DNA from: JAFDXJ01 sp038257845
Lineage (GTDB): Bacteria > Bacteroidota > Bacteroidia > Chitinophagales > Chitinophagaceae
Assembly (NCBI GenBank): GCA_038257845.1
Contig: JBBSQL010000001.1
Location: forward strand, 62,001 to 126,000
DNA length: 64,000 nt
Direction: 5' to 3'
The translations under genes were made by a program, and so were the position numbers. The notes beneath the pieces are model-generated. The model was given only the letters and a program-made list of their open reading frames with translations. It did not search any database and was not told the DNA's origin. Shown here in pieces: positions 17,200-26,680 of this stretch. How positions within the stretch are numbered: the first letter of the stretch is position 1; each line of letters opens with the position of its first letter.

Positions 17200-17568
17200 T
17201 TACCTGTAAATAACCCTTACTGGTTGCTGATAGACAACGACAGGGGAAGCGATATATTTTTTATACATATACCTGTGCCTCCTGTTGTCGGCCCAAACAT
17301 TTGAACCGGCATGATACACGATAAACCCTGGATTATTTTTTAAAACAAACCTTGCAGGAATGTTTTTTGAAATAGCCCATCCATTTTTAAATGGATAATA
17401 ATACATCCTGGCATTCATGTCATAATAAACATTGGAACGTGGATAAAAATAGAATGCCTGTTGTTTGGGCGCATGGTTTTGTTTGTAATAAACTACCTGC
17501 GCACCTGCATCATAACATATACCTGTAGCAAGTAATGCAAAGAGGAGAAAGAGGAGATTTTTTTTCAT
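17200..17568 (-). CDS. Small hypothetical secreted protein
   Basis: A 122-residue protein with a strong signal peptide (residues 1-23, ending DAGAQ). The mature 100 residues are rich in Tyr, Arg and Lys, with a repeated pattern of aromatic clusters (FYFYP, MYYYPF, RYMYKKY) and no Cys except one in the signal region. I do not recognise a family; it resembles small basic, Tyr-rich exported proteins common in this phylum. The gene is monocistronic and divergent from topA. Confidence 0.7.
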   Translation of the reverse strand: MKKNLLFLLFALLATGICYDAGAQVVYYKQNHAPKQQAFYFYPRSNVYYDMNARMYYYPFKNGWAISKNIPARFVLKNNPGFIVYHAGSNVWADNRRHRYMYKKYIASPVVVYQQPVRVIYR

Positions 17569-17840
17569 AGTTATATATTTTATATGAGCATTATTTCCAA
17601 TTGTATGCCAGAAAAAAAATATGCCGGCGACTCATTTTCATTTAACATTTTTTGCAGTTTCTGCGATTAACTTAATATTGCACAATTGAAAAAAGGTTTA
17701 ACCGGCAATTGTTAAGCTTGAAATAAATAATGAATTGCTGTAAATCGAAAAAAAATATTGTACTTTTTAATTTTCCCAAATGCCCGTCACAACTGCATTA
17801 CAGGGGATGCTTGAAAAATAATTTAAAATAAAAAAATCGA

Positions 17841-20174
17841 ATGGCAAATAATCTTTTGATCGTTGAGTCGCCCGCAAAAGCAAAGACAATAGAAAAAATC
17901 CTGGGAAGTGATTTTGAAGTGAAAAGTTGTTTTGGCCATATCCGCGACCTTGAAAAAGGTGATATGGGCATTGATGTGGAAAATAAATTTGAACCCCGTT
18001 ATATCGTTCCTGCGGATAAACAAAAAGTGGTTACTGAATTAAAAAAAGTGGCCAAAAAAAGCAAAGAAGTATGGCTGGCAACGGATGAAGACCGTGAAGG
18101 CGAAGCCATTAGCTGGCATCTTTGTGAAGTGTTGGGGCTTGATCCGAAAACAACAAAACGAATTGTTTTTCATGAGATCACAAAACCTGCGATTCAAAAA
18201 GCAGTTTCTACACCGAGATTATTAGACATGAATTTGGTGGATGCGCAGCAGGCAAGACGCGTGATTGACAGGATTGTAGGTTTCGAACTCAGCCCTGTAT
18301 TATGGAAGAAAATGAGTATGGGAAATTCATTGTCTGCAGGCCGGGTACAAAGCGTAGCAGTGCGGCTTATAGCGGAACGAGAAAGAGAAATTAATGCATT
18401 TGAACCACAGGTGCATTTTAAAATTGAAGCCCTGTTTAATGAAAAAGATGTGCAGGGAAAAAATGTAACATTCAAAGCCGAAGGACCAAAACAACCCGCT
18501 GCAAAAAATGCAGAAGATTTTTTAAATAGTTGTATCAATGCAAATTACACCGTAAAAGATATCCAGGTAAAACCTGCAAAGAAGTCACCGGCCGCGCCAT
18601 TTACCACTTCTACCCTGCAACAGGAAGCAAGCCGCAAACTTGGTTACAGCGTGAGTAAAACAATGCTGATTGCGCAAAAATTATATGAGAGTGGAAACAT
18701 TACGTATATGCGGACTGACAGTGTGAACCTGAGTGAAACAGCGATTACAGAAATATCTGCACAAATAGATTCGCAGTATGGCAAAAAATATTTTCAAAAA
18801 AGAGTTTTTCAAAATAAGAATAAGTCAGCCCAGGAAGCACACGAAGCAATCCGGCCTACGTATATTCAAACTTCTGAAATTGAAGATTATGAAACAAAGC
18901 GTTTGTATGACATGATCTGGAAGCGCACGATGGCTTCTCAAATGGCAGATGCGGAACTTGAAAAAACAATTGCGAAGATTAATATTTCAACAAACAATGA
19001 AGAATTAACTGCACAGGGTGAAGTCATTAAATTCGAAGGATTTTTAAAAGTTTACAGGGAAGATACAGATGAAGAAGATGTGGAAGATGAAAACAGTGAC
19101 ATGTTGCCTCCGCTGAAAGTTAACCAGGTATTGCATTTCAGCGAAATGCGGTCAACAGAAAAATTCAGCAGGGCTGCGCCAAGATATACGGAAGCTTCTT
19201 TGGTTAAAAAATTGGAAGAACTGGGAATTGGCCGTCCTTCTACGTATGCGCCAACGATTTCCACTATACAAAAAAGAGGTTATGTAGAAAAAAGAAGTAA
19301 GGAAGGAACGGCGAGAAATTTTCAAATTTTATTATTAAAAAATAATATCGTTAAAAAAGAAACAGGCACAGAAAATACGGGTGTTGAAAAAAATAAATTA
19401 TTTCCCAGTGATCTTGGTTTGGTAGTAACGGATTTCCTAACGCAGCATTTTGAGGATATCATGGATTATGGTTTTACTGCAAAAATTGAAGAGGAGTTTG
19501 ATGAGATTGCTGAAGGACGCCAGGCATGGAATAAAATGGTGGGTAATTTTTATACACCATTTAAAAAGGATGTGGAGCATACACTTGAAAATGCGGAACG
19601 CGCCAAAGGTGAAAGAGAATTAGGTATAAGCCCTTCCGGGAAAAAAGTGATTGCCAGGATGGGCAGATATGGCCCCATGATTCAGATTGGTGAAACAAGT
19701 GCGGAAGAGAAACCTGAATTTGCAAAATTAAAAGTCGGCCAAAGTATTGAAACCATTTCTTTGGAAGATGCGATGGAATTATTTAAACTGCCACGCAATA
19801 TTGGAAAGTTTGAAGACGAAGATGTAATTATTAATATTGGTCGTTTTGGGCCTTATGCATCTCATAATAAAATGTTTTATTCTTTGCAAAAAGACATGGA
19901 TCCTTATACAGTTTTACTGGAAGAAATAACGCCTTTAATTGCCGAGAAAAGAACAGCCAAAGAAGAACGTACAATTAAAGTTTTTGAAAAAGCAAAAATA
20001 CAAGTACTTAAAGGACCTTACGGGCCTTATATAAAACAAGGTCTCAGAAATTATAAACTTACTAAAGAACAGCAGGAAAAAGCTGCTGATATTACATTGG
20101 AAGAAGCTAAAGAAATCATTGAACATTTAAAAGCAAATCCACCCAAGAAATCGTATAAGAAAAAGAAGAAATAA
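17841..20174 (+). CDS. topA: DNA topoisomerase I
   Basis: A 777-residue type IA topoisomerase that relaxes negative supercoils. The Toprim domain opens with LLIVESPAKAKTI (residues 5-17) and carries the metal residues DEDREGEA near residue 80. The catalytic tyrosine is Tyr289 in the ITYMRTDS motif. The C-terminal region has no zinc-ribbon Cys; it has repeats of the form GRYGP/GRFGPY/GPYGPYI (about residues 610, 675 and 730), as is usual in Bacteroidota. The protein ends in a Lys-rich tail. The upstream 270 bases hold no gene. Confidence 0.97.
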   Translation: MANNLLIVESPAKAKTIEKILGSDFEVKSCFGHIRDLEKGDMGIDVENKFEPRYIVPADKQKVVTELKKVAKKSKEVWLATDEDREGEAISWHLCEVLGLDPKTTKRIVFHEITKPAIQKAVSTPRLLDMNLVDAQQARRVIDRIVGFELSPVLWKKMSMGNSLSAGRVQSVAVRLIAEREREINAFEPQVHFKIEALFNEKDVQGKNVTFKAEGPKQPAAKNAEDFLNSCINANYTVKDIQVKPAKKSPAAPFTTSTLQQEASRKLGYSVSKTMLIAQKLYESGNITYMRTDSVNLSETAITEISAQIDSQYGKKYFQKRVFQNKNKSAQEAHEAIRPTYIQTSEIEDYETKRLYDMIWKRTMASQMADAELEKTIAKINISTNNEELTAQGEVIKFEGFLKVYREDTDEEDVEDENSDMLPPLKVNQVLHFSEMRSTEKFSRAAPRYTEASLVKKLEELGIGRPSTYAPTISTIQKRGYVEKRSKEGTARNFQILLLKNNIVKKETGTENTGVEKNKLFPSDLGLVVTDFLTQHFEDIMDYGFTAKIEEEFDEIAEGRQAWNKMVGNFYTPFKKDVEHTLENAERAKGERELGISPSGKKVIARMGRYGPMIQIGETSAEEKPEFAKLKVGQSIETISLEDAMELFKLPRNIGKFEDEDVIINIGRFGPYASHNKMFYSLQKDMDPYTVLLEEITPLIAEKRTAKEERTIKVFEKAKIQVLKGPYGPYIKQGLRNYKLTKEQQEKAADITLEEAKEIIEHLKANPPKKSYKKKKK

Positions 20175-20184
20175 TTTTTAGGCA

Positions 20185-20218
20185 ATAAAAAACAGCATGC
20201 ATTTAAATGCATACTGTT
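20185..20218 (-). terminator. Palindromic terminator between topA and the globin gene
   Basis: The 16-base palindrome ATGCATTTAAATGCAT is flanked by AACAG and CTGTT arms (20191-20218). On the minus strand a run of Ts follows, suiting the globin transcript; on the plus strand only three Ts follow. Confidence 0.6.
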
Positions 20219-20244
20219 TAAAAGGTGTGAGTTTTTATAATTTA

Positions 20245-20706
20245 TTATTCTACAATATCAGCACGGAAGCTTTCCAGTGCAGCGCCAATTGTTGCCTGGT
20301 CATCCGGACTCACGCCATTATCCTGAAGCGCTTGTGTAAAGTCAACAAGAAATTTTGTAAAATCATCATCTGTAATTCCCATACCAATGTGAGTAGCTTT
20401 CATAGATAATCCTGTATAAACTTCAGGGCCTCCAACTGTTTGTCCGAGTAAATCAACAAGATTTGCCTTCAGGTCATCCACGCGTTCCTGGGACTGAATA
20501 GTTATTGCAAAATAAGGCGCGAGTTGCGGATCCGCGACAACAATTCCAACTCCATCATCCACTACTTTTGCAATACCTGCATTACCACCCAGGCGTTGAT
20601 ATAATTCACTACCAACAGGTGTATTATTGTCATTTTTATTACATGCCATGAAAACGGTGCTGCTTAATAATAAACAGGCAGTAAGCCGAAGGATTTGTTT
20701 TTTCAT
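20245..20706 (-). CDS. Lipoprotein with a group I truncated hemoglobin domain
   Basis: A 153-residue protein. Residues 1-22 are a lipoprotein signal with Cys22 as the lipidation site. Residues 33-153 are a group I truncated hemoglobin: LYQRLGG start, VGGPEVYTG loop, proximal His106 in KATHIGMGI, and the ITDDDFTKFLVD helix. The usual Phe-Tyr pair at B9-B10 (DDFY in the family) is replaced by Gly-Val, so the distal Tyr that stabilises bound O2 is absent. A haem protein exported to the envelope is unusual, since most bacterial truncated globins are cytoplasmic. It lies 39 bases downstream of a membrane protein gene in the same direction. Confidence 0.88.
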   Translation of the reverse strand: MKKQILRLTACLLLSSTVFMACNKNDNNTPVGSELYQRLGGNAGIAKVVDDGVGIVVADPQLAPYFAITIQSQERVDDLKANLVDLLGQTVGGPEVYTGLSMKATHIGMGITDDDFTKFLVDFTQALQDNGVSPDDQATIGAALESFRADIVE

Positions 20707-20745
20707 AAATTGTTTTTTTGCGTTTTAATTTTTGTTTGTGGAAAT

Positions 20746-21171
20746 TTATTTTCGAAGATTTAAAGCATATTTCATTTTTGCAATTGTATATAATGCGCCA
20801 CCAACCGGGCATTGCGGGCCGGGATTGGCAATGATTCTTTCTGAAATCCCACTATTAAAAGTCTGTGTGTAATGTATCATATCTTCCCTGTTCGTTTTTG
20901 CAGGATCAAATGTTACGCATAGAATATGGCTTTCCCTGTTTAAAATAGCAGAAGAAACGACCTGTTCTTTTTTGATATATTGAATTAAAGAAGCAGAATC
21001 TTTTTGACTGAAATTGTCCGGCACAAGCATCACCACAATTTGAGTTGGATGCCCCATAAATATTTTTTCACCCAGGGTTGGAGGTTTCAAATTTGCGTAA
21101 ACAAAAAATGAAATACACAAAAGTGCAAGAACGGAAAGCGATATCCAGCCTATTTTCTTTAAAAACTTCAT
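20746..21171 (-). CDS. Membrane-anchored protein with an HMA-like domain
   Basis: A 141-residue protein with one N-terminal membrane helix (about residues 8-28) and a periplasmic or cytoplasmic domain of about 110 residues. The part from about residue 42 has a beta-alpha-beta-beta-alpha-beta order and a segment (ILCVTFDPAKTNREDMIHY) very like the second half of heavy-metal-associated domains, but the CxxC metal motif is missing from its usual loop; a single Cys lies in the later PGPQCPVGG segment. The function is unknown. It is the first gene of a pair with the globin lipoprotein, which suggests shared metal, redox or gas chemistry. Confidence 0.6.
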   Translation of the reverse strand: MKFLKKIGWISLSVLALLCISFFVYANLKPPTLGEKIFMGHPTQIVVMLVPDNFSQKDSASLIQYIKKEQVVSSAILNRESHILCVTFDPAKTNREDMIHYTQTFNSGISERIIANPGPQCPVGGALYTIAKMKYALNLRK

Positions 21172-21291
21172 ATTTTTTTTCTTATTTACGCAGGCGGATT
21201 TTAGATGGTTTGCTTTTTTACAACTTTTTTTTACTATTAAAGGAGATTTGTCATTTTAACAGTATATTTATTAAACACTAAATACTTTTTC

Positions 21292-22749
21292 ATGAAAAAG
21301 AATTTTACATTATTATTTTGCTTGCTTATTTCTGGTATCGCTTTCGCCCAACCAACATATCAAAAACAATTTGGCGTATCAGGAAATGATGATTACGATT
21401 GTTCTACAATGATACCTCTTGAAGACGGATCTGTAGTGGTATTGGGAAATTCAAAATATAATAAAAAGTATGACAAATGGGATATAGACTTTGTGAAATT
21501 GGATAAAAATGGGAATGTTCTTATTCAAAAAAAGATTTCAACAGACAACTCTTCCGGTGATGTAAAAGGTATTGCTACAAAAGATGGTGGTTATATTCTT
21601 TTTATGTCACAGGGTTGGGGTGATGCACTCATAAAACTAAACAGCAACGCCAAGGTAGAATGGTCTAAATATTATAATTCAAGTCTGGTGCCTCGTATGA
21701 TTACTATTGCCATTATAGAAACAAAATCCGGCGATTTTATACTACAATATAATTTAGCGAATGGGTACTTAGTGTCAGATAAATTGGGCGTGATGAAAGT
21801 TTCTTCCGTTGGAGATTTAATTTGGAATACAACTTTGAGACTTTTAGTCACCGATTATTTTGAATATTTTGGATCCTCCCTCCTGGAACTTTCAAACGGA
21901 AAAATATATGTTGGAGGATATGTACAAACAGAAGATCCTTTTCAAAATTATCACAGCACAATTATTCAGTTGAATAAAAATGGAGATTATGAAAAGTCAC
22001 TTTACTTTTACAGCAACTATGATGTAATTTTTCGGCTTAACAAACTGTATGAGGTCAACAGGGAATTGGTTGCTTATGGATATTATGCTTTTAATTTAAA
22101 TTTGGAATCACCGGAATTTGTCACAGGTACCGGCATGAGTGCTGAAAATTTTTATTACAGGAAATACCCTTTTCTTAAACCACAGCAAATCGGAAGGAAA
22201 TGTTTTTTTAAAAATGGAAGTATAGTTGAAGTGTACCGTGGTTCTACAAATCAGCAATTGGGGTATGATGTAGTAGTAAAAAAATATGACTCATTAAATC
22301 GCATTTGCCCCGATTATATTGCTACAGAAATTAATGAAGGAATATCTGCAAAGAAATTTCAACTTAGAAAATTAGTGGTAAATAAGCTTAGTGATAATAT
22401 TACAGTTTCTGATATTAATGTGTATGATTCTACACTCAATTTTGTTCAAACATATTGTTCAGGAGATGTTCCCCCTTCTATAAAATCAAATTCATTTGTA
22501 AAAGAAAAGATACCCCAAATTTCCATATACCCAAATCCCGCAGATAACATTCTCCATGTGCTTAATTTAAAACCGGATGAAAAATACCAGTTGACAATCA
22601 TGAACAATTTGGGGAATGCATTTAAAAAATATTTTGTTGAAAATTTAGCGACTTATGACTTTAATTTGACCGGTTTAAAAGCAGGCGTTTATTATTTAAA
22701 AGTTCAATCGGCAAATACAAATACATCTTACTTGTTTATAAAAAAATAA
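21292..22749 (+). CDS. T9SS type A sorting domain-containing secreted protein
   Basis: A 485-residue protein with a signal peptide (residues 1-19, ending AFAQ). The middle is made of beta-propeller-like repeats of about 45 residues with recurring GG-Y-I and KL..NG motifs, like the delta-60/SBBP-type repeats of Bacteroidota exported proteins. The last 75 residues are a type A T9SS C-terminal domain: ISIYPNPADN start, then LTGLKAGVYYLKV and a KK end. This domain directs the protein across the outer membrane to the surface. It is monocistronic with its own terminator. Confidence 0.9.
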   Translation: MKKNFTLLFCLLISGIAFAQPTYQKQFGVSGNDDYDCSTMIPLEDGSVVVLGNSKYNKKYDKWDIDFVKLDKNGNVLIQKKISTDNSSGDVKGIATKDGGYILFMSQGWGDALIKLNSNAKVEWSKYYNSSLVPRMITIAIIETKSGDFILQYNLANGYLVSDKLGVMKVSSVGDLIWNTTLRLLVTDYFEYFGSSLLELSNGKIYVGGYVQTEDPFQNYHSTIIQLNKNGDYEKSLYFYSNYDVIFRLNKLYEVNRELVAYGYYAFNLNLESPEFVTGTGMSAENFYYRKYPFLKPQQIGRKCFFKNGSIVEVYRGSTNQQLGYDVVVKKYDSLNRICPDYIATEINEGISAKKFQLRKLVVNKLSDNITVSDINVYDSTLNFVQTYCSGDVPPSIKSNSFVKEKIPQISIYPNPADNILHVLNLKPDEKYQLTIMNNLGNAFKKYFVENLATYDFNLTGLKAGVYYLKVQSANTNTSYLFIKK

Positions 22750-22770
22750 AGACAGCGAGACATTTTCTTA

Positions 22771-22811
22771 ATTCAACACCCGGTTTAACTCAAAGCCGGG
22801 TGCTGAATTTT
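22771..22811 (+). terminator. Terminator after the T9SS gene
   Basis: Stem CACCCGG/CCGGGTG (22777-22783 and 22796-22802), extended past one mismatch by ATTCA/TGAAT, followed by a short T stretch. Confidence 0.65.
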
Positions 22812-23004
22812 AAACAATATAGAAAAGATAGAAATTGCCATTCTTGCATAAGATTTCCCAATGATTGAATGATTTTCTGTCATAAAATGTGCAGGCTTAG
22901 GTTATAAAAGGCAGTAAAATGAAATTTTGGCTTATTTACACGAATGGCATAAAAATGGAGAATAATGCCACATTACGTAAAATAAATTTTAAACTAAATT
23001 AATT

Positions 23005-23286
23005 ATGGCTAAGAAACTCAATGTAAAACCATTGCATGACCGGGTAATTGTACAGGCCGCTCCCGCAGAAGAAAAAACTTCAGGTGGCATTATCATACCT
23101 GATACCGCTAAAGAAAAACCTCAACGCGGAACCGTCGTTGCAGCCGGCCCCGGAAAAAAAGATGAACCCGTAACAGTGAAAGCAGGCGATAAAGTTTTAT
23201 ACGGAAAATATGCCGGCACTGAGATACAGGTTGATGGCGGCGAATACCTTATCATGCGGGAAAGTGATATCCTGGCAATTATATAA
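23005..23286 (+). CDS. groES: Co-chaperonin GroES
   Basis: A 93-residue Hsp10. It starts with LNVKPLHDRVIVQ, carries the mobile-loop segment EEKTSGGIIIP (residues 22-32), then GKKDEPVTVKAGDKVLYGKYAGTEI, and ends with the typical Ile-rich tail. It caps the GroEL ring during protein folding. groEL follows 69 bases later as in most bacteria. No CIRCE repeat was seen upstream; a TTTG (22926-22929) with TAAAAATG 20 bases later is a weak promoter candidate. Confidence 0.98.
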   Translation: MAKKLNVKPLHDRVIVQAAPAEEKTSGGIIIPDTAKEKPQRGTVVAAGPGKKDEPVTVKAGDKVLYGKYAGTEIQVDGGEYLIMRESDILAII

Positions 23287-23355
23287 TTTATTCAAAACAC
23301 ATTCAGCCGGCTTTAAAATCTAAACCGGCAAAATCAACTTAAAAAAACGAATATT

Positions 23356-24993
23356 ATGTCTAAACAAATTTTCTTTGATATTGACGCCCGGAATAAAATG
23401 AAGAAAGGCGTTGATACTTTATCGAATGCAGTTCGCGTAACACTCGGACCGAAAGGCCGCAACGTGGTACTGGAGAAAAAATTTGGCGCACCAACTGTCA
23501 CTAAAGACGGTGTGACTGTAGCCAAAGAAATAGAATTGGAAGACGCCATTGAAAATATGGGCGCTCAAATGGTAAAAGAAGTTGCTTCAAAAACCGCTGA
23601 TATAGCGGGTGATGGTACAACTACTGCAACCGTACTGGCGCAGTCAATTATCGGTGAAGGCCTGAAAAATGTGGCTGCCGGTGCAAACCCAATGGATTTA
23701 AAAAGAGGTATTGATAAAGCAGTTAGCGCAATCGTTGCGAACCTGAAAAAACAATCTCAAACTGTTGGCAGTGATGGTAAAAAAATTGAGCAGGTTGCAA
23801 CAATATCTGCAAATAATGATAGTGAAATTGGTAAACTGATCGCCCAGGCATTTGGTAAAGTTGGTAAAGAAGGCGTGATTACCGTGGAAGAAGCAAAAGG
23901 TACTGATACAACAGTTGATGTTGTAGAAGGTATGCAATTTGACCGCGGATATATTTCTCCATACTTCGTAACAAACAGCGAAAAAATGGAAGCCGAATTG
24001 CAGAATCCATATATTCTTATTTATGATAAGAAAATATCTGCTATGAAGGATATTTTACCCATACTTGAAAAAATTGCCCAGGGTGGCAGACCACTTTTAA
24101 TTATTGCAGAAGATCTGGAAGGTGAAGCATTGGCAACTTTAGTAGTCAATAAATTGCGCGGTACTTTAAAAGTATGTGCAGTAAAAGCACCGGGTTTTGG
24201 CGACCGCCGCAAAGAAATGCTGCAGGATTTAGCTGTACTTACAAAAGGTATGGTGGTGAGCGAAGAGCAGGGCTATAAATTGGAAAATGCTGACCTTACT
24301 TATCTCGGACAGGCCTCTGCGGTAACCATTGATAAAGACAATACAATAATAGTTGGCGGTAAAGGCAAGAAAGATGATATCACTGCACGTGTTAATCAAA
24401 TCAAGGCACAAATCGAAAGCACGACTTCAGATTATGATAAAGAAAAATTACAGGAGCGTCTTGCGAAACTGAGTGGCGGTGTAGCTGTACTATATGTTGG
24501 TGCCGCAACTGAACTGGAAATGAAAGAAAAGAAAGATCGTGTAGATGATGCATTACATGCAACCCGTGCTGCTGTGGAAGAAGGCATCGTACCGGGTGGT
24601 GGTGTTGCGTATATCCGTGCTACTGAAGCCCTGGATAAATTGAAAGGTATTAATGAAGATGAAAATACAGGTATCGCTATTGTTCGCAGGGCTATTGAAG
24701 AACCCCTGAGACAAATCGTTGTGAATAGCGGAATTGAAGGCTCTATCGTAGTACAAAAAGTGAAAGAAGGAAAAGGTGATTTTGGCTTTAACGCTCGTAC
24801 TGAAGTATATGAATATTTATACAAAGCAGGTGTTATTGACCCAACAAAAGTTACCCGTATCGCTCTTGAAAATGCTGCTTCTATTGCAGGCATGTTACTC
24901 ACTACAGAATGTGTAATTGCAGATAAGCCGGAGCCTAAAAATGCTGCCATGCCATCAATGCCTGGCGGCGGTGGAATGGGAATGGATTATTAA
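23356..24993 (+). CDS. groEL: Chaperonin GroEL
   Basis: A 545-residue Hsp60. Hallmarks: the nucleotide site VTLGPKGRNV near residue 28, the GDGTTTATVLA block near residue 86, the apical GFGDRRKEML segment, the VGAATELEMKEKKDRVDDALHATRAAVEEG block near residue 410, and the C-terminal GGGGMGMDY tail. Only one groESL operon is seen here. It is followed at once by a strong intrinsic terminator. The long open frames on the opposite strand are shadows of its biased codon use. Confidence 0.99.
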   Translation: MSKQIFFDIDARNKMKKGVDTLSNAVRVTLGPKGRNVVLEKKFGAPTVTKDGVTVAKEIELEDAIENMGAQMVKEVASKTADIAGDGTTTATVLAQSIIGEGLKNVAAGANPMDLKRGIDKAVSAIVANLKKQSQTVGSDGKKIEQVATISANNDSEIGKLIAQAFGKVGKEGVITVEEAKGTDTTVDVVEGMQFDRGYISPYFVTNSEKMEAELQNPYILIYDKKISAMKDILPILEKIAQGGRPLLIIAEDLEGEALATLVVNKLRGTLKVCAVKAPGFGDRRKEMLQDLAVLTKGMVVSEEQGYKLENADLTYLGQASAVTIDKDNTIIVGGKGKKDDITARVNQIKAQIESTTSDYDKEKLQERLAKLSGGVAVLYVGAATELEMKEKKDRVDDALHATRAAVEEGIVPGGGVAYIRATEALDKLKGINEDENTGIAIVRRAIEEPLRQIVVNSGIEGSIVVQKVKEGKGDFGFNARTEVYEYLYKAGVIDPTKVTRIALENAASIAGMLLTTECVIADKPEPKNAAMPSMPGGGGMGMDY

Positions 24994-25016
24994 TAAAATA
25001 AACAGGAGTTTACTTA

Positions 25017-25046
25017 TAAAGCCCGGAGTTTTTCCGGGTTTTTTTT
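25017..25046 (+). terminator. Terminator after groEL
   Basis: CCCGGA/TCCGGG stem with a five-base loop, followed by eight Ts: a classic intrinsic terminator directly downstream of groEL. The convergent yhhN-like gene ends immediately after. Confidence 0.9.
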
Positions 25047-25048
25047 GT

Positions 25049-25747
25049 TTACACTTTCTTTAAAAACCTTGTGGCACCTGCAACCAGTAAAAATTGTGCA
25101 GTGGAGTAAGTGATTGTGATTAATAAATCAGCATGTGATACTTCCGAATAAAACTTATCCAAAGCCAGGATTGAATCTGAGAGTATAAAAAATGCAGCGC
25201 CGGGTATGAAAAAACTCCAGGCAATATTTCGCATGCGTCGGTTCGTAAGCAGGTTCAACGTACTGAGCAATAAAAAACCAATGGTAAATGCATATAATGC
25301 AACAGGAATTTCTAATTGATCTTTCGCCAGGTTTCGCCAGAGTATTACCAGTAAAAAAATAAGATAAGCCAGGATGCCCAACCCGCAGATAAATGTAAAA
25401 AGCGCCGTTTCTTTAGCAAAGGGTTTTATGCGGTTAAAAAATAAAATATAAAACACATGCCCCACCAGGAATGCGGCTAAACCGTATTGAAAGTAAATGA
25501 TATCATCTTTTTGGAATAATAAAAATATATCACCAGCAAGGCAAAAAGCTAAAGCCAGGATAATTAATGTTTTAGATCGTACATGTTTTGTTCGAGGCGT
25601 TGCCACGATCATAGACATGAACAACATGGGCACCAATAATGGTTTTGTGAAATAACGATATTGTTCTGCATGCGTAAGTATAAGCATTACATCAGCAATT
25701 ACGACAAATAAAAAAAGGAAATAGAAAGTGAGTTGTGCCGGTTTCAT
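25049..25747 (-). CDS. YhhN family membrane protein (lysoplasmalogenase-like)
   Basis: A 232-residue protein with eight hydrophobic helices. The CLAGDIFLLF segment (Asp near residue 74), the LVGHVFYILFF block and the FILSDSILAL segment (second conserved Asp) are the YhhN/TMEM86 signature; eukaryotic TMEM86B is a lysoplasmalogenase that cleaves the vinyl-ether bond of lysoplasmalogens. The bacterial role is less certain. It lies 17 bases after the HU-like gene in the same direction, so co-transcription is likely. Confidence 0.9.
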   Translation of the reverse strand: MKPAQLTFYFLFLFVVIADVMLILTHAEQYRYFTKPLLVPMLFMSMIVATPRTKHVRSKTLIILALAFCLAGDIFLLFQKDDIIYFQYGLAAFLVGHVFYILFFNRIKPFAKETALFTFICGLGILAYLIFLLVILWRNLAKDQLEIPVALYAFTIGFLLLSTLNLLTNRRMRNIAWSFFIPGAAFFILSDSILALDKFYSEVSHADLLITITYSTAQFLLVAGATRFLKKV

Positions 25748-25764
25748 AATGGATTTTTTAAAAA

Positions 25765-26652
25765 TTAATGGACTGGTTCTACCAGGATATCCCGTTGAAA
25801 ATACCGGAAGAGTGAATCCCGGATTGTCGCAGTATCAGTAATATGTTTTGTTTTTTGAAGAAGATAAAGCCTGTAAATTTTTGCACCATTTTCAGTAGCA
25901 CTGTCAAAGAGCGAGGCATTCCCATATTCATGTAATTTGGCAGATCGCGTAACAGCCCTTTCCCTTGATGGTGTTTTTTCAAAAATAAATTTATAGGTAG
26001 TTGTATCTGTAATAGGTGTTATTTGTTTCACCGTTTCCACAGGTAAAATTATTTTCGTTGCCGGTGTATCTATCACGATCTGATCAACAGTATTTGATAA
26101 AGCAGTATTGTTTTTTTCAAAATATAATTTATAAACTCCCCACCCCATGCCGGCCAAAACCAAGAGGAGGATAAAAAACGCAAAAAACATAATTATACCC
26201 CTGTTTGATTTTTTTTTCTTTTGCGCTGTATAATAACTGCCATGCTCATTCTCCTGCAAATTTTTTCCTTTTTCCTGTTTGATTTTTAAGTGAATGGGCG
26301 GGCCAGGGCTAAAAATATATTCCCCGGAATTGTTTTTATTGAAAGAGCCAATCCCGTCTATTACAAAATAGTCACCAATGTTAATGAACTGCCTTCCTTC
26401 TTCCAGGTAAGATTCAATATCAGAAGAAATAAGCGTACTATTCTTTCCTGTCTGTGATACAATAAATTCGATGAGCCCGGGAGAGGTTCCCGATTTCTTA
26501 TCCATCTGAAAATTTATTGCTCCATCCTGGATCTCCCGCGTGGATTCATTGTAAAATGCACTTCCCTTTTTAAAGACTAGCCCAATTTTATGTAATGAAA
26601 GTTCTTTATGCGTTTCCAGGTATTGTGCCAAAAAATCATCGTATTTATTCAC
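25765..26652 (-). CDS. Membrane protein with an N-terminal HU-like domain
   Basis: A 295-residue protein. Residues 1-125 resemble the prokaryotic HU-CCDC81-like domains of Bacteroidota: a helical start with KIGLVFKKGSAF, the ISSDIESYLEEGRQFINIGDYFVIDGIG block, then a GEYIFSPG strand. A basic patch (QKKKKSNRG) precedes one membrane helix (about residues 152-173); the last 120 residues are outside, with no recognised domain although the SPOR fold would fit the position. Relatives with SPOR domains are cell-division or wall-linked. Whether this HU-like domain binds DNA is unknown. A -7 element lies at 26681-26688. Confidence 0.65.
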   Translation of the reverse strand: MNKYDDFLAQYLETHKELSLHKIGLVFKKGSAFYNESTREIQDGAINFQMDKKSGTSPGLIEFIVSQTGKNSTLISSDIESYLEEGRQFINIGDYFVIDGIGSFNKNNSGEYIFSPGPPIHLKIKQEKGKNLQENEHGSYYTAQKKKKSNRGIIMFFAFFILLLVLAGMGWGVYKLYFEKNNTALSNTVDQIVIDTPATKIILPVETVKQITPITDTTTYKFIFEKTPSRERAVTRSAKLHEYGNASLFDSATENGAKIYRLYLLQKTKHITDTATIRDSLFRYFQRDILVEPVH

Positions 26653-26680
26653 AGCGGTTTTTTTAAAAGATATTTCTTAA

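Noticed and set aside
22811..23004. CIRCE or other heat-shock operator before groES
   Set aside because: No 9-base inverted repeat with 9-base spacing was seen; only a weak promoter candidate.
24432..24950. 172-codon minus-strand frame opposite groEL
   Set aside because: It is a shadow of the biased groEL codons; no independent promoter or homology is seen.
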